Shown here piece by piece: positions 1 through 8,517 of a stretch of DNA of 64,000 bases. Where the stretch lies: NCBI RefSeq assembly GCF_900115085.1, contig NZ_FOVF01000004.1:62001-126000 (forward strand), given 5' to 3'. The notes below the pieces were generated by a model that was not told where the DNA came from, searched no databases, and worked only from the letters and a program-made list of their open reading frames with translations. This DNA comes from Dokdonella immobilis. GTDB taxonomy: Bacteria; Pseudomonadota; Gammaproteobacteria; Xanthomonadales; Rhodanobacteraceae. Within the stretch, counting starts at the first letter, position 1. Each line of letters starts with the position of its first letter. The position numbers and the translations under genes were made by a program.

Positions 1-735
1 GATGATGCGCTCGACCGTCTTCATGTGGCGGAAGCGCCAGAGCTGGAACGATTCCTCGACATCGACGAGTTGCTCGCAGAAGTGGTACTCCGCCCAGAAT
101 TCATCGGCGTTTTCGTAGATGCGCTTGAACACCGGCACGAGATCGGCGCGGTAGCGATGCGGCTGCGACCAGTCGCGCTCGACGCAACCGGCCGGGATGG
201 CATGGCCGGAACGATGCAGGTAGCGCAGGAATTCGTCATACAGGCTCGGCGATTCGAGGGCCCGGCGCAGTTCGGCCTGGCGCGGTGGATCGTGTTCGAA
301 CACGGCGAGCATGTCGGCATTCTTGTTGCCGAGCAGGAACTCGATCATTCGGTACTGGTGCGACTGGAATCCCGAGGCCGGACCGAGCACGTGGCGGAAC
401 TCCTGGTATTCGGTCGGCGTCAGCGTTTCGAGGACGGCCCACTGCTCGAACAGCTGGCGCTGGATCTGCTTGACCCGGGCCAGGATCTTCAGGCACGAGT
501 CAGTCTGGTCGATCGCGAGCAGACCGATCGCCGCCTGCAGTTCGTGGATGACCAGCTTCATCCACAGTTCGCTGACGTGGTGCTGGACGATGAACAGCAA
601 TTCGTCGTGGTGCGGCGGATTGCTGATCGGACGCTGTGCCGAGAGCAGGGTCTCCAGTTGCAGATAACCGCCGTAGGTCAGGCGATCACGCAGATCGATT
701 TCGATGCCTTGTTCGAGTTCGCGCCGGTTTTCCAT
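1..735 (-). CDS. kynA: Tryptophan 2,3-dioxygenase, 3' end cut by window edge
   Basis: This haem enzyme opens the indole ring of L-tryptophan to N-formylkynurenine, the first step of the kynurenine pathway. The minus-strand frame is open from an ATG at 735 to the window edge (245 codons; the family is usually about 280 residues). It starts [20 protein letters not shown] and continues with the family motifs [15 protein letters not shown] and [14 protein letters not shown], where the histidine lies in the substrate/haem pocket, then [16 protein letters not shown]. At the cut end it reads [15 protein letters not shown], another hallmark; the missing part is the short C-terminus. It is divergent from the dehydrogenase operon. 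No strong ribosome binding site was found. Confidence 0.93.
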   Translation of the reverse strand, partial: MENRRELEQGIEIDLRDRLTYGGYLQLETLLSAQRPISNPPHHDELLFIVQHHVSELWMKLVIHELQAAIGLLAIDQTDSCLKILARVKQIQRQLFEQWAVLETLTPTEYQEFRHVLGPASGFQSHQYRMIEFLLGNKNADMLAVFEHDPPRQAELRRALESPSLYDEFLRYLHRSGHAIPAGCVERDWSQPHRYRADLVPVFKRIYENADEFWAEYHFCEQLVDVEESFQLWRFRHMKTVERII

Positions 736-1083
736 GGTTCGAGCGGTTTCCGTGAGGGCAAGGAGCAGGCCAAGCTACCCGAGCCGGAACACCATCGCCA
801 GTCCCGGCCATTCGCCCGCGCAGGGTCGGCCCATTGCTGCGGCGGGCCTTGCGCGTCGACGCAGCGCTTGCTATCAAGTACGGACTCGTCGTGGCGCAGG
901 GCCACGCATCGGCGCAGTCTCGAGCCGTCCGGCACTGGATCCGGATTCCGCACGAAACGTTCGCACCGTTCCCGCAGACCCGTCGGCTGTCCGGACGGTG
1001 CGCCGCGACGACACGTCACAGCTCCGGCCGATGCTTGGCCAATTCGCGCCGTCATTGCGAGGCGCGGTCCAGTGGAGAAACCC
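736..1083. promoter_or_regulatory. Divergent intergenic region kynA / pdhA
   Basis: This 348-bp stretch separates two divergent genes and should carry both promoters. No convincing sigma-70 box or operator palindrome could be picked out. The part near 1051-1063 (GTCATTGCGAGGCG) resembles the edge of a common proteobacterial REP-like sequence. Open frames across it are shadows of kynA. Confidence 0.4.
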
Positions 1084-2160
1084 GTGCCCATAGCCGCCAC
1101 CTTCGAAATCGAATACCTGCAATACCTCGACGCCGAGGGCAAGCTGGTCCGCGACGACCTGCCCGCATTCGCCCGCGACACCAAGCAACTGGTCAAGCTG
1201 TACCAGGAAATGCTCATGGTGCGTGTGTTCGATGCCAAGGCGATCGCCCTGCAGCGCACCGGAAAACTCGGCACCTACGCGCCTTGCCTCGGTCACGAGG
1301 CCACCTATCTCGCGATCGGCAGCACCATGCAGGAAGACGACTGCTTCGCGCCAAGCTATCGCGAATACGGCGTGCAGTTCCATCGCGGCGTCAAGCCTCG
1401 CGAATTGCTGATGTACTGGGGCGGCGACGAGCGCGGCAGCAATTTTTCCGGCCCGGCCCATGACTTCGCCTGGTGCGTGCCGATCGGCACGCAATGCCTG
1501 CACGCGGCCGGTTCCGCACTCGCCTTCAAGATCCGCAAGGAGCCGCGCGTCGCAGTCTGCACGATTGGTGATGGCGGTTCCTCGAAGGCCGATTTCAACA
1601 GCGCACTGAACGTCGCCGGCGCAATGTCGCTGCCGCTGGTCGCCGTGATCGTCAACAACGGTTGGGCAATCTCGGTGCCGCGCGACGCGCAGACCGGGGC
1701 CCGGACCCTGGCCCAGAAGGGCATCGCCGCCGGCCTCGAATGCCTGCAGGTCGACGGCAACGACCTGATCGCGATGCGCGCGGCCATGGACCACGCGCTC
1801 AAGCGCGCCCGCCACGGCCATGGCGGCATGGTCATCGAGGCGGTCACCTACCGCCTGTCCGACCACACCACGGCCGACGATGCGCGTCGCTACCGTTCCG
1901 AACAGGAGGTCAAGGACGCCTGGGCGCGCGAACCGCTGCGCCGCATGAAGGCCTACCTGATGTCGCTCAATGCCTGGACCGAGGACGAGGAGACGGCCTG
2001 GAAGGCGCAGTGCACGAAATACGTCGATGCCGAGGTCAACGCCTATCTCGAGACGAAGGCGCAACCGGTCGAGGCGATGTTCGACTACACCTATGCCGAA
2101 CTGCCGGCCGACCTGCTCGCCCAGCGCGAAGAGGCGATCGCCTGGGAGAAGCGCACGTGA
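1084..2160 (+). CDS. pdhA: Pyruvate/2-oxoacid dehydrogenase E1 component, alpha subunit
   Basis: This is the thiamine-diphosphate E1 alpha subunit, which with the beta subunit decarboxylates a 2-oxoacid and acylates the E2 lipoyl group. The 358-residue length fits the family. The TPP motif begins GDGGSSKADFN and ends VNNGWAIS. The sequence LGTYAPCLGHEATYLA is typical of the acetyl-transferring pyruvate dehydrogenase subgroup rather than the branched-chain enzyme, though that cannot be settled here. The GTG at 1084 is chosen because GGAG lies six bases upstream and the protein then starts VPIAATFEIEYLQYLDAEGK; the same frame is open further upstream only as an antisense shadow of kynA. It is first in a three-gene operon with E1 beta and E2. 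Confidence 0.92.
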   Translation: MPIAATFEIEYLQYLDAEGKLVRDDLPAFARDTKQLVKLYQEMLMVRVFDAKAIALQRTGKLGTYAPCLGHEATYLAIGSTMQEDDCFAPSYREYGVQFHRGVKPRELLMYWGGDERGSNFSGPAHDFAWCVPIGTQCLHAAGSALAFKIRKEPRVAVCTIGDGGSSKADFNSALNVAGAMSLPLVAVIVNNGWAISVPRDAQTGARTLAQKGIAAGLECLQVDGNDLIAMRAAMDHALKRARHGHGGMVIEAVTYRLSDHTTADDARRYRSEQEVKDAWAREPLRRMKAYLMSLNAWTEDEETAWKAQCTKYVDAEVNAYLETKAQPVEAMFDYTYAELPADLLAQREEAIAWEKRT

Positions 2161-2237
2161 ACCATACCGTCATGATCCGCAGCGCGCGGCGATCGCCGCA
2201 AAACGTCCGTTTGGGCTAGGCAAGAGGGAACGAAACC

Positions 2238-3218
2238 ATGGCCCAAATCACCCTGATCGAAGCAGTCACCCAGGCCCTGGCCTGGGAAATGAAACATGAT
2301 CCGAGCGTGGTCGTGCTCGGCGAGGATGTCGGCGTCAACGGCGGCGTGTTCCGCGCCACGCTCGGCCTGCTCGACAAGTTCGGCGCCGAGCGCGTGATCG
2401 ATACGCCGCTCGACGAGACCACGATCGGTGGCATCACGGTCGGTCTCGCCGCGCAGGGCATGAAACCGGTCGCCGAAGCCCAGTTCGAAGGCTTCATCTA
2501 CGGCATGCTCGAACAGATCATTTGCCACGCCGCGCGCCTGCGCAATCGCACCCGCGGGCGCATGAGCGTGCCGGCTGTGTGGCGCGCGCCCTGGGGCGGC
2601 GGCATCCGCGCCCCCGAGCATCATTCCGAAGCAAACGAAGCGCTGTTCACGAACGTGCCGGGCCTGCGCGTGGTCCTGCCATCTTCACCCGGTCGTGCCT
2701 ATGGCCTGCTGCTCGCTTCGATACGCGATCCCGATCCGGTCATCTTCTTCGAACCCAAGCGTATTTACCGCCAGTACAAGGAAGAAGTGCCCGACGATGG
2801 CGAAGCGCTGCCGCTCGATGTCTGTTTCGTTTTGCGCGATGGCAGCGACGTGACCCTGGTGACCTGGGGCGCGCAGGTCAAGGAAACCCTCGAGGCCGCC
2901 GATGCTCTGGCCGAGGAAGGCATCAGCGCCGAAGTCATCGACGTGGCCACCCTGAAGCCACTCGACTTCGACACGATCCACGAATCGGTGCGCAAGACCG
3001 GGCGCTGCGTGATCGTCCACGAAGCACCGCGCACGGCCGGATTCGGTGCCGAGATTTCCGCCCGCCTGGCCGAGCATGCACTCTACGACCTCGTTGCCCC
3101 GGTCGAGCGGGTGACCGGATACGACACCCACATCCCGCTGTTCCGCCTCGAAATGAAATACCTGCCGAGCGTCGAGAAGATCGTCGCCGCGGCGAAACGC
3201 ACCCTGGCCGTGAGCTGA
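2238..3218 (+). CDS. pdhB: Pyruvate/2-oxoacid dehydrogenase E1 component, beta subunit
   Basis: This is the E1 beta partner: it completes the thiamine-diphosphate site and carries the C-terminal transketolase domain. The 326 residues match the family. Motifs include VVVLGEDVGVNGGVFRAT near the N-terminus, DTPLDETTIGGITVGLA (cofactor and subunit contacts) and IHHE-like VIVHEAPRTAGFGAEIS near residue 260. The start has AGAGGGAA about seven bases upstream. The gene lies 77 bp after pdhA and 17 bp before the E2 gene, so co-transcription is very likely. Confidence 0.94.
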   Translation: MAQITLIEAVTQALAWEMKHDPSVVVLGEDVGVNGGVFRATLGLLDKFGAERVIDTPLDETTIGGITVGLAAQGMKPVAEAQFEGFIYGMLEQIICHAARLRNRTRGRMSVPAVWRAPWGGGIRAPEHHSEANEALFTNVPGLRVVLPSSPGRAYGLLLASIRDPDPVIFFEPKRIYRQYKEEVPDDGEALPLDVCFVLRDGSDVTLVTWGAQVKETLEAADALAEEGISAEVIDVATLKPLDFDTIHESVRKTGRCVIVHEAPRTAGFGAEISARLAEHALYDLVAPVERVTGYDTHIPLFRLEMKYLPSVEKIVAAAKRTLAVS

Positions 3219-3235
3219 GCCGACGGAGTCGATGC

Positions 3236-4612
3236 ATGAGCGAGACCAAGACATTCCATCTTCCCGATCTCGGCGAAGGCCTGCCCGACGCGACCATCGT
3301 CGAGTGGTTCGTCAAGCCCGGCGACGTGGCCACCCTCGATGAACCGCTGGTCTCGATGGAGACGGCGAAGGCCGTCGTCGAGGTGCCCTCGCCGTTCTCG
3401 GGCAAGGTCGTCAAGCAGCACGGCAAGGCCGGCGACGTGATCGAGACCGGCGCAGCGCTGATCGATATCGAACTCGATCCGAACCTGCCGCAGCGCGCCG
3501 ACGCCGAGTCGACCGGGCATCACCACGGCCCGCCGAAACCGGCCAAGGCCAAGGTGGATGCCGAGAATGCCGCGGAAATATCCGATGCGCCGGCAACCGC
3601 CGAAGACGAGCGCGCCGACTCGGGCACCGTGGTCGGGGCCATGGAAGCCGGCGATCGCGTGCATGCCGAGCAGGCCTCGAGCGTCGGTGGCGTCAAGGCC
3701 GTGCCGGCCGTGCGCGCACTGGCCAGGAAGCTCGGCGTCGACCTCGGCCGGGTCAGGCCGAGCGGCGCCGACGGCGTCGTCACCCTGAAGGACGTGAAGG
3801 CGGCCGCGGAGTCGGGAACGGCGCGGATCGGAACCTCACCTGCGCCAGCGCGGACTTCGCCTGAGCAATCCACGCCGCACGCCGCGGCCGCACCTTCGCG
3901 TTCCGCGGGCGAACGCACGGCGCTGTCCGCGTCGGGCAAGCCGATGCGGACCACGCCACCGACGCAGACCGCGAGCGGACAACCGGAACAGCTCAAGGGC
4001 GTGCGTCGCAACATGGCCCGCGTCATGGCCGCCGCGCACGCGCAGGTCGTGCCGACAACGCTCTGCGACGACGCCGACATCCACGCCTGGGCGCCGGGCA
4101 ACGACATCACCGTGCGCCTGATCCGCGCCCTCGTCCGCGCCTGCCAGGCGGTCCCTGCCCTGAACGCCTGGTTCGATGGCGAGAACCTGACCCGCACCCT
4201 GCATCCGCAGGTCGACATCGGCATCGCCGTCGACACCGACGACGGGCTGTTCGTACCGGCGCTGCGCAATGCCGACGTGCTCGACGCGAACGGCATCCGC
4301 CAGGCCATCAATCGCCTGCGCGACCAGGTCAGCAACCGCAGCATCCCGGCCGAGGAACTCAAGGGCTACACGATTTCGCTGTCGAACTTCGGTATCTTCG
4401 CCGGGCGTTATGCGACGCCGATCGTGGTGCCGCCGACCGTGGCCATCGTCGCCGCCGGCAAGGGCCGCCACCAGATGACCCCGGTCATGGGCGGATTCGA
4501 ATCGCACAAGGTCATCCCGCTGTCGCTGACCTTCGACCATCGCGCTGCGACCGGCGGCGAAGCGGCGCGCTTCCTGCGCGCCATGCTCGACGACCTGGCG
4601 CTGCCGAACTAG
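3236..4612 (+). CDS. pdhC: Dihydrolipoamide acyltransferase (E2) of the 2-oxoacid dehydrogenase complex
   Basis: This E2 core protein moves the acyl group from the lipoyl arm to CoA. It has 458 residues: an N-terminal lipoyl domain with the modified lysine predicted at Lys45 (METAK), an Ala/Pro-rich linker, an E1/E3-binding domain around residues 155-190 (VPAVRALARKLGVDL), a second linker at about 195-255, and the catalytic domain. In the catalytic motif His435 is present (FDHRAATGGEAARF), but the usual HxxxD aspartate is Thr439. The preceding gene ends 17 bp upstream. Downstream the gene faces ribBA across a repeat-rich gap. No E3 gene is adjacent; the flavoprotein at 25.1 kb is only a distant candidate. 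Confidence 0.92.
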   Translation: MSETKTFHLPDLGEGLPDATIVEWFVKPGDVATLDEPLVSMETAKAVVEVPSPFSGKVVKQHGKAGDVIETGAALIDIELDPNLPQRADAESTGHHHGPPKPAKAKVDAENAAEISDAPATAEDERADSGTVVGAMEAGDRVHAEQASSVGGVKAVPAVRALARKLGVDLGRVRPSGADGVVTLKDVKAAAESGTARIGTSPAPARTSPEQSTPHAAAAPSRSAGERTALSASGKPMRTTPPTQTASGQPEQLKGVRRNMARVMAAAHAQVVPTTLCDDADIHAWAPGNDITVRLIRALVRACQAVPALNAWFDGENLTRTLHPQVDIGIAVDTDDGLFVPALRNADVLDANGIRQAINRLRDQVSNRSIPAEELKGYTISLSNFGIFAGRYATPIVVPPTVAIVAAGKGRHQMTPVMGGFESHKVIPLSLTFDHRAATGGEAARFLRAMLDDLALPN

Positions 4613-4975
4613 CGTGCTCCGTCGCGGCGGCAAGCCTGCCTCGCCTCATGGCGGTGGGGGATGCATTGGCGCGAAAGGAATCAAAGACACTGGATCCCTG
4701 CCTGCGCAGGGATGACGAGCCAAAGGGCTGAAGGTGCCGTGCAGGTTCGCCGACTCCGACCGTCGCAAACCCCAGCCTGGCGAAATCCGCTGGTCTCCGG
4801 ATTCGATCCACGCTCGAACGGCTTCTTTTCTACCCATTGCCCCCAAGGCCGTGCGAGGGAAATCCGTTTGTCCCCGGATCGATGTCCGGGGCAGGCTCTG
4901 AGCCAGTCGAGGGATGAACGGCAATCTTCGGGAAATCCGTTCGCCGCCGGACCAGGTCCGACGGCGAACGGTTGG
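4613..4975. repeat. Repeat-filled gap between convergent pdhC and ribBA
   Basis: No gene is seen in these 363 bp. The stretch holds several hairpin-forming repeats. At 4694-4713, ATCCCTGC pairs with GCAGGGAT, a REP-like unit common in proteobacteria. Three related units start at about 4781, 4859 and 4931, each beginning with GAAATCCG and followed by a GGA...TCC inverted repeat. The second has CCCCGGA pairing with TCCGGGG (4872-4891). These repeats probably also end transcription from both sides. Confidence 0.75.
4938..4970. terminator. Strong 16-bp-stem hairpin, possible bidirectional terminator
   Basis: CGTTCGCCG-C-CGGACC pairs with GGTCCG-A-CGGCGAACG around a single-base loop, with one mismatch. 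It lies five bases beyond the ribBA stop codon and downstream of pdhC, where convergent transcripts must end. There is no long U run in either direction, so intrinsic termination is only plausible. Confidence 0.45.
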
Positions 4976-6100
4976 TCAGGAATTTTTCCGGGAATCCTGG
5001 CGGCTCGCGGCGGCGTCCTCGTAGCCGACGATCTCGAGGTCGAAGCCGGCCAGGCCGACCAGCTTGCGCGGCGTGCCGAGCACGCGCAGATGGCGCACGC
5101 CGAGGTCGGCGAGGATCTGCGCGCCAATGCCGTTGCGGCGCCATTCGCGGGCCGGGTCGCCATCCCGGTTCGGCGGCGTTCCGGCCAGGCAGTCGAGCAA
5201 GGCTTCGGTCTCGCCCGCTTCGCTGAGTACGACGACCACGCCGCGATCCTCGTCGGCCACGCGGCGCAGGGCCGCGGTCACGGTCAGGCCGAGATCGTCG
5301 CGGCGCAGATGCAGCACGTCCGACAGCGTATTGCGCACGTGCACCCGGGTCAGCACGGGCTTGCCATCGGCCACGTCGCCGCGCACGAGGGCGAAGTGCA
5401 ATGCCTTGTGCAGCAAATCGCGCCACACCACGAGGCGGAATGCACCGAATTCGGTGTCGACTTCGACGTCGCGCACGCGCTCGATCGTGTTTTCCGTTTG
5501 CAGGCGATAGCGGATCAGGTCGGCGATCGTGCCGATGCGCAGCCCATGCTTGCGCGCGAATGTCTCGAGGGCCGGACGCCGCGCCATGCTGCCGTCTTCA
5601 TCCATGATCTCGACGATCACGCCGGCCGGCTCGAGGCCGGCCATGGTGGCGAGGTCGCAGGCCGCCTCGGTGTGTCCGGCGCGCACCAGCACGCCGCCGG
5701 TCTGCGCGGCCAGCGGAAAGATGTGGCCGGGCTGGGCCAGGTGCTCGGGGCGCGCGTCCTTCGCCACCGCGGTGCGGATCGTGTGCGCGCGGTCGTAGGC
5801 CGATATGCCCGTGGTCACGCCCTCGGCCGCTTCGATCGAGACTGTGAAGTTGGTGTGATGCGAGGAGGTATTGTTGTGCACCATCGGCTTCAGGCCGAGC
5901 TGCCGGCAACGCGCCGCGGTCAGGGTCAGGCAGACCAGTCCGCGCGCCTCGCGGACCATGAAGTTGATGTCTTCCGGACGCACCTTTTCGGCCGCCATGA
6001 CGAGGTCGCCTTCGTTTTCGCGGTCCTCGTCGTCGAGGATCACGACCATGCGGCCGGCGCGGATGTCGTCGAGGATGTCGGGGATCGTGTCGAAGCTCAT
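4976..6100 (-). CDS. ribBA: 3,4-dihydroxy-2-butanone-4-phosphate synthase with degenerate GTP cyclohydrolase II domain
   Basis: The N-terminal half (about 1-200) is a complete RibB domain, which makes the four-carbon precursor of riboflavin from ribulose 5-phosphate. It carries DDEDRENEGDLVMAAE (metal-binding acidic loop), HHTNFTVSIEA and RAGHTEAACDLA. The C-terminal half (about 205-365) aligns with GTP cyclohydrolase II, for instance RVHVRNTLSDVLHL, but lacks the family's GDxFGSxxCDCG zinc-binding cysteines. It is therefore probably catalytically dead as RibA. Total length 374 residues. It is the last gene of the nrdR-ribD-ribE-ribBA set. No FMN riboswitch is seen upstream, where a hairpin repeat lies instead. 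Confidence 0.92.
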   Translation of the reverse strand: MSFDTIPDILDDIRAGRMVVILDDEDRENEGDLVMAAEKVRPEDINFMVREARGLVCLTLTAARCRQLGLKPMVHNNTSSHHTNFTVSIEAAEGVTTGISAYDRAHTIRTAVAKDARPEHLAQPGHIFPLAAQTGGVLVRAGHTEAACDLATMAGLEPAGVIVEIMDEDGSMARRPALETFARKHGLRIGTIADLIRYRLQTENTIERVRDVEVDTEFGAFRLVVWRDLLHKALHFALVRGDVADGKPVLTRVHVRNTLSDVLHLRRDDLGLTVTAALRRVADEDRGVVVVLSEAGETEALLDCLAGTPPNRDGDPAREWRRNGIGAQILADLGVRHLRVLGTPRKLVGLAGFDLEIVGYEDAAASRQDSRKNS

Positions 6101-6161
6101 GGCGGGTGTCCGTCAAATGGCATGAATGGCGCTTGCTACCTGGAAGTATGGCTGCCGGGGT

Positions 6162-6239
6162 TGTAGGAAGCGGCTTCAGCCGCGATGCTCTTCGTTGGAC
6201 ATCAGCAGCAGGAGCATCGCGGCTGAAGCCGCTCCTACA
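6162..6239. repeat. Inverted repeat of the TGTAGGAGCGGC family
   Basis: The arms at 6162-6190 and 6212-6239 are nearly perfect reverse complements. Each contains GCGGCTTCAGCCGCGATGCTC or its complement; the loop is about 21 bp. This family is abundant in Lysobacterales and Pseudomonas genomes. The right arm runs into ribE: the ribE stop codon (6235-6237) is made from the repeat's own CTA. A diverged relative lies at 32775-32851. Confidence 0.85.
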
Positions 6240-6849
6240 GGGGTTGTGTCTCGGTGTCGCGGAATTCGATCAGGCGCTCGGCGTAGCGCGCCATGCGATC
6301 GACCTCGATATTGACGGCATCGTCGATGTGGCGCTCGCGGAACGTCGTGACCTCTTGCGTGTGCGGTATCAGGTTGACGCCGAAGCGCAGGCCTTCGACC
6401 TCGTTGACGGTCAGGCTGACGCCATCGATGCAGATCGAACCCTTGCCCGCGATGTAGCGCGCCAGCGTCGCCGGAACCTCGAAAGTCCAGCGCTGCGAAC
6501 GCGCATCGGCCTGGATATCGACGACGCGACCGAGGCCGTCGACATGGCCCGAAACGAGGTGGCCGCCGAGGCGGTCGCTCAGGCGCAGCGCCTTTTCGAG
6601 ATTGACCGCCGCACCGGGTTCGAGCGCGCCGAGCGTGGTCAGCCTGAGGGTCTCCAGCGAGACGTCGGCGGAAAACCGATCGGTCGTGATGTCGAGTGCG
6701 GTCAGGCAGACGCCGGCGACGGCAATGCTGTCGCCGCTGCGCACGTCATCGAGCGCCAGCGTTGCGGTCTCGAAAACCATGCGCCGGTCGCCGCCGCGGA
6801 TTTCGCTGGACGCAAGATGGCCGATGGCCTGGACGATTCCGGTGAACAC
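6235..6849 (-). CDS. ribE: Riboflavin synthase, alpha subunit
   Basis: The enzyme dismutates two 6,7-dimethyl-8-ribityllumazine molecules to riboflavin. The 204 residues contain the expected tandem lumazine-binding domains: MFTGIVQAIGHL at the N-terminus, GDSIAVAGVCLTAL in the first barrel and GSICIDGVSLTVNEV in the second. The start codon is GTG at 6849, directly abutting the ribD stop (no gap), which implies translational coupling. The last codons and stop lie inside a dispersed repeat, so the C-terminus (TETQPL) has probably been reshaped by repeat insertion. Confidence 0.95.
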   Translation of the reverse strand: MFTGIVQAIGHLASSEIRGGDRRMVFETATLALDDVRSGDSIAVAGVCLTALDITTDRFSADVSLETLRLTTLGALEPGAAVNLEKALRLSDRLGGHLVSGHVDGLGRVVDIQADARSQRWTFEVPATLARYIAGKGSICIDGVSLTVNEVEGLRFGVNLIPHTQEVTTFRERHIDDAVNIEVDRMARYAERLIEFRDTETQPL

Positions 6850-7968
6850 TCAATTCTCCTCGGGACGCAGCAGCCAGCGGCTGTCCGTCCCCAGCATGCG
6901 CTGGTCGACGGTCTTCAGCTTCCAGCGCGCCGACATGTCGGTCAGCTGCGGCAGCCCCAGCAACGGGTTTGCGCGATCGCCCAGCAGCACCGGCGCGATG
7001 TACAGCAGAAGTTCGTCGACCAGGCCTGCGGCCAGCAACGCACCGCACAGGGTTGGGCCAGCCTCGACCTGGATCTCGTTGACCTGGCGCCGCGCCAGTT
7101 CGCCGAGCACGGCCTTCAGATCGAGACGATCGCCGGTCATTTCAACGCCGACGCGCTCGGCCGGACCGAAGTCGCGCTCGACTGGCGCGCCATCACGGGC
7201 ATGCACGAGCAGGGTCGGCGCAGTTCCGTCGAGCACGTGGGCATCCGCCGGCAGGCGCAGCCGACTGTCGAGAATCACGCGCAGCGGCGCGACCGCTGCA
7301 GCATCGGCGTCGTGTTCCGCGGCGTGTGGCAGGCGCACAGTCAGTCGCGGATTGTCCGCGCGCACGGTGCCGAGCCCGGTCAGGATCGCCGAACTACGCG
7401 CACGCCAGCGTTGCACGTCGGCACGCGCCGCCTCGCCGGTGATCCATTTCGATTCGCCATTGGCCAGCGCGGTGCGCCCGTCGAGACTCATCGCGAGCTT
7501 GAGCCGGACCCAGGGTCGGCCACGCTCGATGCGCGAGAAGAAACCGCGATTGAGCTCGCGCGCGAGCGGCTTCATCAAACCGGTTTCGACCGCGATAGCC
7601 GCAGCGCGAAGGCGTTCGATACCGCGCCCGTCGACCTCGGCAAACGGATCCTCGTGGGCGATCACGACGCGGGAGATGCCGGCGGCGACCAGGGCATCGG
7701 CACAGGGCGGCGTGCGGCCGTGGTGGGCGCAGGGTTCGAGCGTCACATAGGCAGTGGCGCCACGCGCCTGCGCCCCTGCTTCGGCCAGCGCGAATACCTC
7801 GGCGTGCGGGCCGCCCGCGCGTACATGCCAGCCGCGGCCGACCACATCCTCACCCTGCGCGATGACGCAACCGACGCGCGGATTCGGCTGGGTCGTGAAC
7901 AGGCCGCGTTCGGCCAGGCGCAATGCCGCGGCCATGTGCGCGTGGTCGATCGCGCTGCAGTCGCTCAT
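6850..7968 (-). CDS. ribD: Bifunctional diaminohydroxyphosphoribosylaminopyrimidine deaminase / uracil reductase
   Basis: RibD carries out the second and third steps of riboflavin synthesis: deamination of the pyrimidine, then NADPH-dependent reduction of the ribose side chain. The deaminase domain (about 1-145) shows PNPRVGCVIA, the zinc-site HAE in GGPHAEVFAL and PCAHHGRTPPC. The reductase domain (about 150-370) shows RPWVRLKLAMSLDGRTA and GGPT-like VEAGPTLCGALLAAGLVDE. The 372 residues are the normal length. It is 24 bp downstream of nrdR and abuts ribE. Confidence 0.95.
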   Translation of the reverse strand: MSDCSAIDHAHMAAALRLAERGLFTTQPNPRVGCVIAQGEDVVGRGWHVRAGGPHAEVFALAEAGAQARGATAYVTLEPCAHHGRTPPCADALVAAGISRVVIAHEDPFAEVDGRGIERLRAAAIAVETGLMKPLARELNRGFFSRIERGRPWVRLKLAMSLDGRTALANGESKWITGEAARADVQRWRARSSAILTGLGTVRADNPRLTVRLPHAAEHDADAAAVAPLRVILDSRLRLPADAHVLDGTAPTLLVHARDGAPVERDFGPAERVGVEMTGDRLDLKAVLGELARRQVNEIQVEAGPTLCGALLAAGLVDELLLYIAPVLLGDRANPLLGLPQLTDMSARWKLKTVDQRMLGTDSRWLLRPEEN

Positions 7969-7992
7969 CGGATCACCGGCACGATGCGCTTT

Positions 7993-8511
7993 TCAGCCCT
8001 TGCCCTTGCGCGCCATCGAGCCGCCGAGCAGGGGCAACTGCATGCCCTCGAGGGCCGGCAGGTCGCGTTCGAGCTTTTCGATCTCCTCGCGGAAGGCCTG
8101 CACGTCCTCGAAGCTGCGATAGACCGAGGCGAAGCGCACATAGGCCACCTGGTCGAGCTTCTTCAGTTCGCGCATGACGAACTCGCCGACCCGCAGCGAG
8201 GCTACTTCGCGTTCGCCGCTGCGGCGCAGGTCGTCGATGACGACGCGCACGGCGGCGTCGACCTCGTCGCTGGACACCGGCCGCTTCTGCAGGGCGCGAT
8301 CGAAACTGGTGCGCAACTTGCGCTCGTCGAAGGCCTCGCGACGGCCGTCGGACTTGACCACCGCCGGCAGCTTCAGTTCGGCCGTCTCGAAGGTGTTGAA
8401 GCGCTCCCCGCAATGCTCGCACTCGCGCCGCCGTCGGATCGTCGCGCCATCATCGGAGACGCGCGAATCGATCACCCGGGTGTCTTCATGCTGGCAGAAC
8501 GGGCAGTGCAT
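7993..8511 (-). CDS. nrdR: Transcriptional repressor NrdR
   Basis: NrdR represses ribonucleotide reductase genes in response to ATP/dATP. The 172 residues have an N-terminal zinc ribbon ([17 protein letters not shown] with [12 protein letters not shown]) and an ATP-cone domain (about 49-139: [20 protein letters not shown]). The ATG at 8511 is chosen because the zinc ribbon always begins at the N-terminus; an in-frame upstream extension would be translated from GAATCCC repeat DNA. It is transcribed with the rib genes, the conserved order in this order of bacteria. Confidence 0.95.
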   Translation of the reverse strand: MHCPFCQHEDTRVIDSRVSDDGATIRRRRECEHCGERFNTFETAELKLPAVVKSDGRREAFDERKLRTSFDRALQKRPVSSDEVDAAVRVVIDDLRRSGEREVASLRVGEFVMRELKKLDQVAYVRFASVYRSFEDVQAFREEIEKLERDLPALEGMQLPLLGGSMARKGKG

Positions 8512-8517
8512 CAGTGA

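Noticed and set aside
25-1083. 711-codon frame fusing upstream sequence to PdhA
   Set aside because: The first 350 codons are antisense to kynA. The E1 alpha family start and a ribosome binding site place the start at 1084.
5976-6161. FMN riboswitch before ribBA or ribE
   Set aside because: No RFN-type conserved core was found, and the gaps are filled by a hairpin repeat or absent.
6106-8517. 803-codon plus-strand frame opposite the riboflavin genes
   Set aside because: Four clear minus-strand genes cover the region. Long antisense frames are expected at this GC content.
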